Part shown: positions 24,347-34,499 of the stretch, in pieces
Numbering within the stretch: position 1 is the first letter of the stretch
Layout: the number at the start of each line of letters is the position of its first letter
Source: Zoroaster sp. YZ-2022
Taxonomy: Eukaryota; Echinodermata; Asteroidea; Forcipulatida; Zoroasteridae
Length of the DNA stretch: 64,000 nucleotides
Direction: 5' to 3'
Assembly: GCA_029582265.1 (NCBI GenBank)
Contig: CM055816.1
Span: 31,106,366-31,170,365 of the forward strand
Notes under the pieces: model-generated
Seen by the model: the letters and a program-made list of their open reading frames with translations, nothing else
Databases searched by the model: none
What the model was told of the DNA's origin: nothing
Program-made: the position numbers and the translations under genes

Positions 24347-24531
24347 TTTTGACTTGTTTTGACAACAGATGGCGCAATTGACCAATATACATCATAACCT
24401 TTATTTTGATACCTTACTCTCTTCAATAGTCCAAAGATAAACAAATTATTAATAATTTCCACACTTGACCTTGATTGTATACGGTATCAAATTACAATAA
24501 TGAAAACAGTCAATTCCCGAGAGAAAAAGTT
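24347..24531 (-). repeat. Right arm of inverted repeat enclosing the LINE
   Basis: Reverse complement of 19852-20038, ending GAGAGAAAAAGTT. It begins immediately after the ATT tail of the LINE. Confidence 0.8.
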
Positions 24532-25609
24532 ACTCGAAACGCATTTTTCCCGGTTCGTCAATAAGTAAAAAATGCGACGATTTGATGTTTACAATTAATT
24601 GACAAGATCATCATTTAAAAACATAACGGGATGAATTCATGAAACAAAATATTGAGTTCAAATTTTGTTTTCTTGAATAAGCCAAAGCAAACTCTTAGAG
24701 AAATGCATACTCAAAGAACGACACGTGGTACAAAGAACATTAGGACAAAAACCTTTGTAACATGTTATACTTCATCCCTTCAGTGACATCTGAACTGAAG
24801 AGGGCGCTCTTACATAAAGGCAGAATTGATCCTATCAAAACGGGTTTCACTGACGCCAAACACAGTCAGGGCTGTGTGTGCTCTGTATATAGCTTTCAAA
24901 CATAAGCAATTATACAAATGAAACACAAACAATTGAAAATAACAGCAAAATCCATCACATGTTTGTAGTTGTATTAGTGCAGTGTAAGTTTAACTGGACT
25001 TGATATGGCTATTAGTGTATAATGACCGAACTTTCTCTATACAACTGTCAGCAGACGCATCATATGTTAGGCCTACTGCTGCTCGTTTAGGAAGATCCGT
25101 TTAGGGGTGGTCATTGGAATGTTGACGATTAGGATAAACAAAATCTACAACAATGGGCAGGAGCTCAAATCTTCATGAGGGATGGGGGTATATATCCCCT
25201 AAAGATTTGACGGGGGTGAGCAATACAATTATCCATCGATAGAGGGCGGGCATTACACCTGGATCACAGTCGTCTCTTGTCTCTGCCTAGGACGGGGAAG
25301 GGGTTAGGAAGTCATTGTGTATACCCTGTAGCTAGAGGAAGGGGAAAAGCGCCTTCCAATTATGCTCGCCAACCCCCCCCCCCCCCGACACCCCAAGAGA
25401 TCGTGGCCGGAATCCTACACTGGTTTAACACTGCTGGTTCCAAATTGGGGCATGAAGGATATAATGATCAGACCATGTGGAAACACGTAGAAACCCCATT
25501 GGACTTTTTGAGGTGTGGCAGACATAGGAGGGCGCTTTTCAGAATGGGTAAATCTTGTGGAACTGCAAGAATTCACCCAATCTAAACATCGCCCTCTTTT
25601 TGTGAGGAG
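24532..25609. other. No supported feature
   Basis: Intergenic, with a C-run at 25373-25386. A ~100-codon proline-containing frame at 25277-25585 depends on the C-run and has no recognisable domain. Confidence 0.45.
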
Positions 25610-25800
25610 ACGGACAGGAGGAAAGGGGTGGGCGGGGAGAGAGGCAGCGGAGCAAATGCCGTGTAATCCGATAAATATCAAGGGGAAATAAATACCCCAA
25701 AATGAGTAGCTGGGACGTAGAATGCCCCTTGATATTTATTTGGTAACTTGGCATTTGATCCCCTTCCTCTCTCCACCCCGGAAGTCTCCCCTCCCTTCCT
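25610..25800. repeat. Inverted repeat with strand-biased flanks
   Basis: Core arms ATAAATATCAAGGGG (from 25672) and their complement (ending ~25740) enclose ~38 bp. Outside them CAAATGCC matches GGCATTTG, then a purine-rich left flank faces a pyrimidine-rich right flank. This would fold into a long imperfect hairpin and may be a foldback MITE. Confidence 0.6.
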
Positions 25801-25960
25801 CCCTCACTGTACCCATCTAACTCTCCTTCCTTCCCTTTCCTCTCCCTTCCCCTACCCCTTCCTTCCCCTTCCCCTTCCTTCCCACCCCTCCCCATTCATC
25901 TCCACCCACCTTCTCCTCCTCCCACCCCACCCAACGCCTCTCCCAATTCAGCATCAAGCC
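25801..25960. repeat. Pyrimidine-rich tract (C/T)
   Basis: Almost pure C and T on the plus strand (CCTTCC, CTCCC words). Frames crossing it give low-complexity Pro/Ser/Leu or Gly/Arg/Glu proteins and are not genes. Confidence 0.85.
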
Positions 25961-26577
25961 GAAGTTTAGTGAAAATTTATTCTGATCCACTAAATTTTCG
26001 ACTTAATACTGGAAATGAAAAAGATGTTTTTAAACAGTGTCCCTTTGCAATGTTATGTTAGATGTCCCTTCAATAATGTCAGAGAGAGAGGTTTAGTTAT
26101 CTATAGTCTCTGTAAACCTCCTGTCGCCGTTTGTCCTCATCTGTCAAGTCACGTGGTCAAGTTTAGAAGACTTTGTATATACACAAACTCAGAAATGAAA
26201 GAAAACATTTGTATTCGGTTCCTATCACTCAGTTTATTGCACTTGATTCGAACCAGGTTTTTCAACAGTATTAATTTAATTGAGGCTATCCAACATTATC
26301 GACATGCGAGTACTCAGCATTTTCAAGATAAAAATTGCCAAACACGTCCATTATTCTCCTTTGAAAATATCTGAAATTGTGGATGGCATCTGATAGCTAA
26401 TTAATAACATCGATGCGTTATGTACAGGCAATTTTCTTTTAATTATAACGATTGTTCTCAAAGATTGACATTCCGTGCTCAAAGTGAGTTTACCTGGGAA
26501 ATATTATTTCAATTTTAAATTGTTGTTTTAGTTTGGTAATCAAAATAAGGATTAAAGAGTGATTATATAAAGCTGAA
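25961..26577. other. No recognised feature
   Basis: A 119-codon frame at 26015-26374 has no domain and ordinary AT-rich composition. Nothing else seen. Confidence 0.4.
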
Positions 26578-26608
26578 ATGAATTTATGACATTACGTCAT
26601 AAATTCAT
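26578..26608. repeat. Perfect 13-bp-arm hairpin
   Basis: ATGAATTTATGAC, a five-base loop ATTAC, then the exact reverse complement. The inner part contains opposed TGAC/GTCA half-sites. It may be a chance palindrome or cruciform. Confidence 0.7.
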
Positions 26609-28345
26609 AATTATTTTATAATGGTTTCTCATTAAAATGACATGTTTAACTTTAGTGACCAACATCGCTTGAGCATGGAATATATTAATATCTTTAATGA
26701 CTTTAATTATAAAATTAAGTAAATTGTAAACAAATCAAATTCATTGTCAACAAGGAAAGCTTAAATTCTGCAGACTACTTATATTTTGTTTCGCCGTATG
26801 TACTCTTCCGTGAATCAGAGAACAAAATAGGGGTCGAAAACACATCAATTGACGGGTGCTTCGCCAAGGACATTTCAAAGTCCGCAGAATTGAACAGATT
26901 GCAATTGTTGACAAGAGACTAAGGTTTATGTAAATTCTACAAATACATTCAAATATTCATTTAAAAGATCTCAATAAAGATTTCTAAGAAAGAGATATGC
27001 TTAAACAGTTTCACAACATTTTGCCCGAGTCACTGGCTAACAATTACTGGCTAATAGAATGTAAAAGAATTTAATGTTTATTATTTTGTTTTTGTATGTT
27101 TTTTTGTTTTTTTTTGTTTTGTTTTGGTATGTTTATATTTTTGTACTTTTGTATTTAGTAATTTTCTTTTTTATAATTTATTATTATTAATTGTTAATAA
27201 GACCATGTAACAAATAATAAACTAGTGATAGTCCTTTCAAAAATCAGGTTTGGTTGATTGATTATATTTATTTATTTACTTATTTTCACCACATACAGCT
27301 ACAACGCTGGTGCTTTCACTGAAATTTCGTTTGGGGAAAATTATCCAAATTTGAAATACATTTCTCACGCTTTACAGAATCTCAGACGGAATAATTTCTC
27401 CAGATATTTGGTAGAGCAAATAACATTTTTTCTAATGGAACCCATTACACATTTGTCGCAACTACACAACGATGTTTCAAAGTATCATTAGGTTAAACAC
27501 CAGAGGAAGTGCAACATGTCTGGGATGGTGGAGGTCATTCACAAATACAGATCCCCAGTCTACAGGCCAGTGTTTACGATACTAATATGATTACATTTAC
27601 AAATATTGTGTCATTTTAAGTGCAGTGCATACATTTATAATTACAATTACATTCAGACAAACTTTAAACACCAAATATATTTTTCTATATGACCAAACAA
27701 AAATGCGCACAACTTTTCCAGCGGCCAAGAAAAGCCAGTGTGGAATTTTACGAAAAACAAAAGGAATTCTTGCGTAATCGCTGAAAGGTCGAAGCCTTTT
27801 TCATGATTCCCATGCTTTGAAAACTTCATTAAGTGAACTAACAAGACAAATATCTCAAGTTCATTCAGTGTTATGTATTTCTGATGATACAATGTACCGT
27901 GACAGACATAAAATGCTTTCAATTCAGTCAAGATAACTTCATATTTAAACTTCTATCTTAATGTCCAAAGTGATGAGAACATTATTATTTTTTTAAATAT
28001 ACGTGTCCCAAATGATTCGCTATTTTACCGGCAAGTCCGGTACAGTTATATTTTCCTATTTAGTAAGAAATGTATCAACCTTATTGTTAGTGCCATTGTA
28101 AAACCACTGACATTGTAAACACCACTGTTAAACAGTCTATCGTAGGTGCCATTATTTTGAAGAGCAATGAATCCAGCTGCATCATCAATGCATTCATTCA
28201 CTTAATTTCTCGTTATCCATATCCAATCTTTATCAATTATATAGCGTTGACCAAGGCTGTTATCGTACGGTATCTCCATCCTGTACCGATTTCTGGCCAG
28301 AGAAATTCAGCATACACTGTGCATTTCATTTCATATAATATGCAT
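26609..28345. other. No recognised feature
   Basis: AT-rich intergenic DNA with T-runs near 27090-27130. Frames up to 92 codons (27258-27491 plus, 27653-27931 minus) show no domain. Confidence 0.45.
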
Positions 28346-28590
28346 ATACATTGTACAGGACACGTACATGTACATCTATCCAACGAGTGGTCATTGTCTG
28401 TATTTACATATATGTACATAACACACATACATTGTACAGGACACGTACATGTACATCTATCCAACGAGTGGTCATTGTCTGTATTTACATATATGTACAT
28501 AACACACATACATTGTACAGGACACGTACATGTAAATCTATCCAACGAGTGGTCATTGTCTGTATTTACATAATTATACATGTACATACA
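28346..28590. repeat. 81-bp minisatellite, ~3 copies
   Basis: TTGTACAGGACACGTACATG restarts at 28351, 28432 and 28513, an exact 81-bp period with very few differences. The period is divisible by three, so repetitive frames persist on both strands without implying a gene. Confidence 0.9.
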
Positions 28591-29125
28591 GTGTGTATAC
28601 ATATGGATTCATGGACTGTGGGGCAAAATTACACGACCAAACCGTTCCGATGCGACTTGGTCAAGGCTATCAATTATATAGTTAATCTCAAAAGATTTAA
28701 TTTTCCGAAATGGTGAAACAGTTTGTTAAGTTGTTAATTTTTTTTTAAATATTAAAAATAAATAAATAAACTGAACTAGCTTTCAATATGAGGTTTTCAA
28801 AATTAAGACCAAAATATTAAGTGTTTCCATTTATAATTATAAAAAGTAAGGTGGGTACAAATGGATACCCTTTTCAGCTCCTGTTATTATTATTATTATT
28901 ATTATTTGTAAGCTAATAAATAGGGTAAAAAACACACCTTTTTGGCCTAAACACAAAATATAAGGCCTATAATAACATATGTTTTATTTATAAATAAATG
29001 ATAAAGGTATAGGCGTGATGTGTTTGGTAATTGCAGGTAGACGGGAAACATACATATTTATGTTTTTGACCGCCAAATAAAACTACTATTTTATATTCTG
29101 TTTTTCCAGTATGTTTCCAGTAATA
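28591..29125. other. 3' flank of the FReD gene, simple repeats only
   Basis: Contains an (ATT)n run near 28884-28905 and AT-rich DNA. Nothing coding is seen. Confidence 0.5.
28983..28988 (-). terminator. Candidate polyadenylation signal AATAAA for the FReD gene
   Basis: TTTATT on the plus strand gives AATAAA on the minus strand about 140 bp beyond the stop codon. AT-rich sequence makes chance matches common. Confidence 0.3.
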
Positions 29126-30178
29126 TTAATTGGTGTACTTACATGTCTGTTCACGTATTTTCATGCTGGATGCTTTGAGAGGATTGCGGTTGTTATGCCA
29201 GTAATACCACACAATGCCATTGTATTCCTGATACTGCCCATCTGGGTAATAATGACCATTTAAGTCAGACTTGTGACAGGTATTAAACCACCAGGCTCCT
29301 TCATAGAATTGTGCACAATTTAATCCGGTACGCGCATCATTGTCATTATCCTTTGTTGTGAAGTGCATTCCCTTGTGATACCAAAGAGAGTCACCAGCAG
29401 TGCTGCTCACATCGTAGTCGCCATAATTCAGTGTGTACTTCTCACCAGTGATTTGGAAATCCGTGTATTTCGCGAATGCCGTATCGTCACTCCAATCTGT
29501 GAGATCTATGCGGAGGTCCCATGTCCCGTGTGATTTATCAGATGTCAGACTCACCAAGTTATCATTCCCTAACCAATGCTCCCCGCTTAGATCACCGAAG
29601 CCAGACTTATACTCACTCCAGTCACTATAAAAGTCAACGCTGCCGTCCTCTCTGCGCTGAAATACAATCCATCCGCCACCATCAATGTCCATCTCACAAT
29701 AGACTTGGAGACCACGGCAGAATCCGTCTGGGTAGATCTTGTAGACACCACTTGTGCGGCAACCTGCCTCCATTAGCCCTTTACAACTTCTGTTGTGAGC
29801 AAAGGAGATATCAGGTAATGAGAAGAGAGGTGTGTCTTCATTTTCATCGAAGTACACACTCTCTTGATCTTCAACGAATGATTCAGGATACTCAGCCCTT
29901 GTGGAGTTATTTAACTCACACAGTTTATTGCATTTATAGAAGTTAAATGACTTACAGTCCTTATCCATGTTACAGTCTCGTCCGCACATGACGTAATAGG
30001 GTACAGTTTTCTTGGCATACGTAAAGTTTTTGAGTGCTCGGTTATCTGCAGGGAGATATTCGTTTGCAAGCCCACCACATTGACTTCCCAAGCTAACCGC
30101 TTGTGATATCAGTGGTACTATAAACACGAACATCATTTTGAAATGGAGTACGCACATCAAGAGTACTTGCTGCGTCAT
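29126..30178 (-). CDS. Secreted PAN/apple + fibrinogen-related domain (FReD) lectin-like protein
   Basis: 350 residues from ATG 30178-30176. A further in-frame ATG at 30322 would add 48 residues, but the inner one puts a hydrophobic signal peptide (~residues 5-28) at the N-terminus, so I prefer it. Residues ~34-110 form a PAN/apple-like Cys-rich module (CGGLANEYL, MCGRDCNMDKDC, KCNKLCEL). Residues ~131-345 form a FReD: GGGWIVFQRREDGSVDF, YKSGFGDLSGEHWLGN, calcium-site-like DNDNDART and CAQFYEGAWWFNTCHKSDLNG with the expected Cys pair. Such proteins are extracellular and many bind acetylated sugars in innate immunity (ficolin/tachylectin-like). The ligand here is unknown. It is intact in one exon. 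A possible donor (GTAAGT, 29142-29137) lies just before the stop, so a small last exon cannot be excluded. Confidence 0.93.
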   Translation of the reverse strand: MTQQVLLMCVLHFKMMFVFIVPLISQAVSLGSQCGGLANEYLPADNRALKNFTYAKKTVPYYVMCGRDCNMDKDCKSFNFYKCNKLCELNNSTRAEYPESFVEDQESVYFDENEDTPLFSLPDISFAHNRSCKGLMEAGCRTSGVYKIYPDGFCRGLQVYCEMDIDGGGWIVFQRREDGSVDFYSDWSEYKSGFGDLSGEHWLGNDNLVSLTSDKSHGTWDLRIDLTDWSDDTAFAKYTDFQITGEKYTLNYGDYDVSSTAGDSLWYHKGMHFTTKDNDNDARTGLNCAQFYEGAWWFNTCHKSDLNGHYYPDGQYQEYNGIVWYYWHNNRNPLKASSMKIREQTCKYTN

Positions 30179-30362
30179 CTTCAATGTATTGTTTGTATAT
30201 GGGTGAAAATGTTTCAATGTAAATCCAATTAAATAAGTAGAACTATCAGTTTTTATTAAATCAAGTATTTCGGTATCATCGGTCGACCAACTGTTTGATT
30301 GAAACACGACTTTACTGCACACGGCGCAATGTAGAAATGAAACAAAGCATCGACCGATGAGT

Positions 30363-30369
30363 GTTTATA
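30363..30369 (-). promoter_or_regulatory. TATA-like box for the FReD gene
   Basis: TATAAAC on the minus strand, about 185 bp upstream of the preferred ATG. It would place a start near 30335 and give a ~155-nt 5' UTR. Motif and spacing only. Confidence 0.3.
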
Positions 30370-31094
30370 TTGAATGTTTGTGATCCACAGGATTGAATGC
30401 GTAAAGCACTGATTGGTCAAAGTGAAGTCACTGCTGAATGGTGATTTACATGTATCACCTGATTGATTGACAGAAACTTGATTAGGCTCAGCTTTATCTG
30501 TTTTTTGGTTTCCTCAAAAAGATAACATTATTCAATAATAGACAGTCCCAACCTGAATTGTTTTAATGTTTCGAGGAAACAAAATACAAATTTTGCCTTT
30601 ATTAATTAATGCCTATATATTATATGAATTTGTTTAGCACATAAAATGTTTGGATGAGTGATTTTACTGAAATATTAATGAAATAAATTAAATAGCCTAG
30701 TCCTGGCCTCCCCACTGCAGCTAACACAATTCAACAACAATATCAGTCTATCGCCTAATTTGCATATCCAATATTTTTGTATATTGAAACCGTCCCCTCC
30801 CAGGGCGAGAGAGCAGTGGTGACGAGGTATACATAAACTACAGGAACATCCTGGGGACGATGTTGTCGTTCATCATACTGAACACTATTCAGTCCATCTT
30901 TCACATACGTGACCAATTCAAAAGTTAATCATTGCTATGGCATTATTCGTTTTGTGTTTATTTAAGTTTATTACATGGTGACCCCCAAAAATAGCAATTC
31001 TAATTTATTTCTCTTTAGAATGCCAGGAGTGTTCAATGATTGTAATGGTACAATCTGATAACTTGCACCCTGGCTACACCGATCTGCCAACTAA
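30370..31094. other. Upstream intergenic region, no gene seen
   Basis: AT-rich 5' flank of the FReD gene. No repeat boundary or open frame could be supported. TAA at 31092-31094 is the left duplication of the next element. Confidence 0.45.
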
Positions 31095-31699
31095 GGCCAA
31101 AAAAAAATATTGTTGAGTTGCCCTCCAGTGAACATATTTGAAGGGGTCGGTCGGTCGGGATTTTTATTTTTTTTTTTTTTTTTTCTCCTTGACTGTCATT
31201 TTAAGATTGAAATGCATTGGAACTGAAACCACATACCATGTTTTTCATTTGTATACCTATCAGCAAGGAATTTTGCTTCAGAATAAAAGTATCCCAAGCA
31301 TTTTTGTTGTACTTTTCGCTGTGATTGACACAGCAAATTCATCCATATTGCGTGCAATGTTCAACATGCAAGTGGCCATTCGATTTGAAAACGTGTAGAT
31401 TGAGTCGCAATCGTTGACACACGTACAGTGCGGGGAGCCAGTGCACAACGTGTAAGGGCCATTTGATTTGAAAACATGTAGATTGAGTCTTGGGTACCGG
31501 TAAATTTACCGGTAAAAAAAGTGGAAAATTTCACAAATCAAACGTATTATGTTTTATACAAAGAAAATTGGTAAGTTTCATTAATAAATAGGCCTATGAA
31601 TGACGGGGAAAAAAAAAAAAAAAAAAAAAACCGACCCAAGATTTCAGCACTTTTGGGTCGGTCGGTGGAGGGCAACTCAACATCTTTTTTTTTTTGGCC
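31095..31699. mobile_element. Harbinger-like non-autonomous element, TAA duplication
   Basis: Ends are GGCCAAAAAAAAATATTG and its near complement (CATCTTTTTTTTTTTGGCC), extending inward through GTTGAGTTGCCCTCC to form ~33-bp inverted repeats. TAA lies on both sides (31092-31094, 31700-31702). A three-base TWA target and GG-starting ends are typical of PIF/Harbinger. Internally, GGTCGGTCGG plus a T-run near the left end opposes an A-run plus GGGTCGGTCGG near the right end. No transposase is encoded. Confidence 0.65.
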
Positions 31700-31774
31700 T
31701 AATGCACGACATGGATCCACGAATAAACGCACTAATTGTGCCTTTAAAGAGGATCTGATGATATTTATTTTTTT

Positions 31775-32030
31775 AAATTTTGTTTTGCCAACCAGTGAAA
31801 TGCATGTATGCGGTTATTGGATCCAGACCACATTTCCCATATACAAAGTATGGTGCCTAAGAGAGACCTCACAAATCAGGCAAATGTTTATATCCCTATG
31901 TGAAAAAGTCGTTTAACACATCACGGCAGAAATCCAATTGATCCTTGATCCAGCAATTAAAAATGCCGACGCGCATGTCTGAGATGACGCGTGCGGAGAC
32001 CAGAAACCAGAGACTTGTTTAACCTGTTAA
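31775..32030 (+). repeat. Repeat R2, uninterrupted copy (empty site)
   Basis: Matches the two halves at 37075-37199 and 44271-44460: CCAGTGAAATGCATGTATGCGG, ATTGGATCCAGAC, GGCAAATGTTTATATCCC, GTGAAAAAGTCGTTTAA and GGAGACCAGAAACCAGAGAC. The junction GGCAAATGTTTAT shows the sequence before the 7-kb insertion. Confidence 0.8.
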
Positions 32031-32264
32031 GCTTTTACCTCAAACAGTTCCACACAATAATTTCTGAGACTGATGTAACTAAAAGGACAGCTCTTCAGAA
32101 ATGTATAGTTCGAGCTTCTTTGACAATTATCTTTTTGACTATTAATATTTTACATCAAGCTTTATATATAACTCTAATCAAACTTGTCTTTTCATTTAAG
32201 ATTACCAATATTGTACAATAGCTTTCATGGGTAAATGAAAGGGGTGAATACGGCAAAAGAAGGG
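32031..32264. other. Spacer, nothing recognised
   Basis: AT-rich spacer between the R2 copy and the minisatellite. Confidence 0.4.
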
Positions 32265-32885
32265 TACACGGCAAGAAACGGGGGGACGCCTAAATAATGA
32301 ATGGTAAAATAACATGTATGATGATAAAAAGGAACACGTCACCCCCTATCAGTGGTTTGAGACTCAAGAAACGGGAGGGACGCCTAAATAATGAGTGATA
32401 AAATAACATGTATGATGATATAAAGGGACACGTCCCCCTCCCTTCCCCCCCCCCCCGCCATCTACCAATGGTTTGAGACTCAAGAAACGGCGGGACGCCT
32501 AAATAATGAATGGTAAAATAACATGTATGATGATAAAAGGAACACGTCCCCCCCCCATCAGTGGTTTGAGACTCAAGAAACGGGAGGGACGCCTAAATAA
32601 TGAGTGATAAAATAACCTGTATGATGATATAAAGGGACACGTCCCCCCCCCCATCAATGGTTTGAGACTCAAGAAACGGGAGGGACGCCTAAATAATGAA
32701 TGATAAAATAACCTGTATGATGATATAAAGGGACACGTCCCCCTCCCCCCCCCCCCGCCATCCACCAATGGTTTGAGACTCAAGAAACGGGGGGACGCCT
32801 AAATAATGAATGGTAAAATAACATGTATGATGATATAAAGGGACACATCACCCTCCCCCTCTCCCCCCCCCCCCGCCATCCACCA
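32265..32885. repeat. ~94-115-bp minisatellite with C-runs, ~6 copies
   Basis: GGTTTGAGACTCAAGAAACG recurs at about 32350, 32469, 32563, 32657 and 32768, each followed by GACGCCTAAATAATGA, TAAAATAACATGTATGATGA and a variable C-run. Period varies with C-run length. Glycine-rich and Arg/Phe-rich frames on the minus strand are artefacts. Confidence 0.9.
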
Positions 32886-33389
32886 ATGGTTTGATCATCA
32901 TAAAACAAAAGGAAATAGTAATCTGTTGTCTTAGCGAGAATTCAGGACAGTGCAGGCGATACATACAAGAAGGAGCGGGTGGCACACCCAGATGTTCATT
33001 CTGAGGTAAAATAATACTTTGGACACATTGTTTATTCTCCATTAAATTTTTGAAAATTTATATAGATATCTTCCAAATCTATATTCCCTTTTGCATTAAT
33101 CAAATTTTTGTTTAAATTTTGGGTGAAATTAATACCCTTGCATAAAAACTTCAAAACAATATTTAGGGGTTACAAAAGACAGTCCTAAATAAGGGCGTTA
33201 TGTATCAAAACGCTAAAATATCATCATTTAATCCATTAAAACAAGTTTATATTATAAAACTATGAAATATGTACCTCACAAACATAATTTAAAGAGAAAA
33301 ATGTCCAATGCTTCATTGATGACTACTCCGGTCGTTAGTTCTTTTGTTGAAATGATACACACCATGATGTACAACGGCTGTTTGATATA
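32886..33389. other. No recognised feature
   Basis: AT-rich sequence. The start (CCACCAATGGTTTGATCATC) is the tail of the last minisatellite unit. Nothing else seen. Confidence 0.4.
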
Positions 33390-33660
33390 AGCCATTTAGC
33401 TTAATTATTTTACTGCAGTGAAAAGCGGAACCTTTTTAGGCTACTTCCGTTATTGCCATCATTAAACAGTCGTATGAGTGGTTTACTGAACGAGGTTAAG
33501 CTTTTTCAAATTAAACAGCGACAATCGTTTGAAAACTAACAATAAGCTACCGTTTCAGTAGGGCTGTCATACCTTTTGTAATTAATAGATGTTTTGCAAG
33601 CAGAAAACATATGACAGATTTAGTCCCTCCAGATAGTACCAGCAAATTAGTTTTCAATCC
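33390..33660 (-). repeat. Inverted fragment of repeat R1
   Basis: Its reverse complement contains TACTATCTGGAGGGACTAA, CATATGTTTTCT, AACCTCGTTCAGTAAA and ACGACTGTTTAATGATGGC, corresponding to 44925-45110 in the R1 array. It is more diverged than the array copies and on the opposite strand. Confidence 0.6.
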
Positions 33661-33865
33661 CTAGCTCATGAACTCTCTGTATTCTCAATGCTTTCCGAGT
33701 GTATGTGACGTCTTAACATCTTGACCACCGAGCTTGTCCGATGGCGATTGGCCGGCTAGAATCCCATAGCAGCAGGTACCGCAAGATGTGTATATTAATT
33801 AACTCTTACATCGGGTGATAATTTGATTTTACCTTTACACTGACGTATGTATGAAGCACTTTGCT

Positions 33866-33927
33866 CAGTGCTTTCAGTGCAGGAGGTCGTGGGTTCGAAT
33901 CCAGCCCAGTCGCCTTTGGATTTTTTC
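33866..33927 (+). other. tRNA-like SINE promoter remnant
   Basis: A box-B-like GGTTCGAATCC (33893-33903) within GTCGTGGGTTCGAATCCAG, preceded by TTGCTCAGTGC, which could be a degenerate box A. The acceptor end CAGTCGCC resembles that of the segment at 35934. No complete cloverleaf is formed. Confidence 0.4.
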
Positions 33928-33934
33928 AAAGACA

Positions 33935-34470
33935 CTCGTCACACGGCAGAAAGGGGCACGCTGTCATAAAAGTGGAAAACGCATTTTACAAAGTCGTTAA
34001 ATTACATAAAATGCCCCCTTGACGCCGCCCCCTTTCGATCCGCTAATGGTTTAAGACGCAATTGCAATCGCGTGTTGAATTTGAATTTCAATAACATTCA
34101 ATTACTGAATTAAAAGTCAAAGTCCTGAACTTGAAATGGCTCATTAAGTGTTTCCACCCGCAGTCGGCTTGTAAAATAATATATGAGAGTATTCAGCTCT
34201 TACTGAGAACAGACTATTGAGGTTATTATCTCACACAAAATGACAATAAAACTACCGAATATAATCATTTGTCAACCGTAGAGATATGAAATCAATAAAT
34301 TTGAAGTTGTTTTGATGACAGACCAATTCAGTGTTTCGGCAGTCGGCTTGTAAATAATATATAGAGAGGTTTCAGTTCTTTTTGATGACAGACCAATTTA
34401 GATGATGAATGGACACTTGTACTCTTTGCCTGCCTCATTTATCCGTTATAACGTCCCCCTTTATATAGTT
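33935..34470 (+). repeat. Fragment of repeat R1
   Basis: GACACTCGTCAC, GCCCCCTTGACGCCG, GACGCAATTGCAATCGCGTG, CAGTCGGCTTGTAA, GAACAGACTATTG and AAATGACAATAAAACTACC occur in the same order as at 48166-48600 in the array. Confidence 0.7.
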
Positions 34471-34499
34471 CCCCGATCTGCCAATGTACTTAATTATTT

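Noticed and set aside
25539..25969. Gly/Arg/Glu-rich and Pro/Ser-rich proteins
   Set aside because: They follow from the polypyrimidine tract.
28157..28716. 138- and 121-codon frames with 27-residue repeats
   Set aside because: Products of the 81-bp minisatellite; open in several frames and on both strands.
32499..32783. 94-codon repetitive minus-strand frame
   Set aside because: Artefact of the C-run minisatellite.
33866..33927. Functional tRNA gene
   Set aside because: The T-arm and box B are present but D-arm and acceptor pairing cannot be formed; kept only as a SINE remnant.
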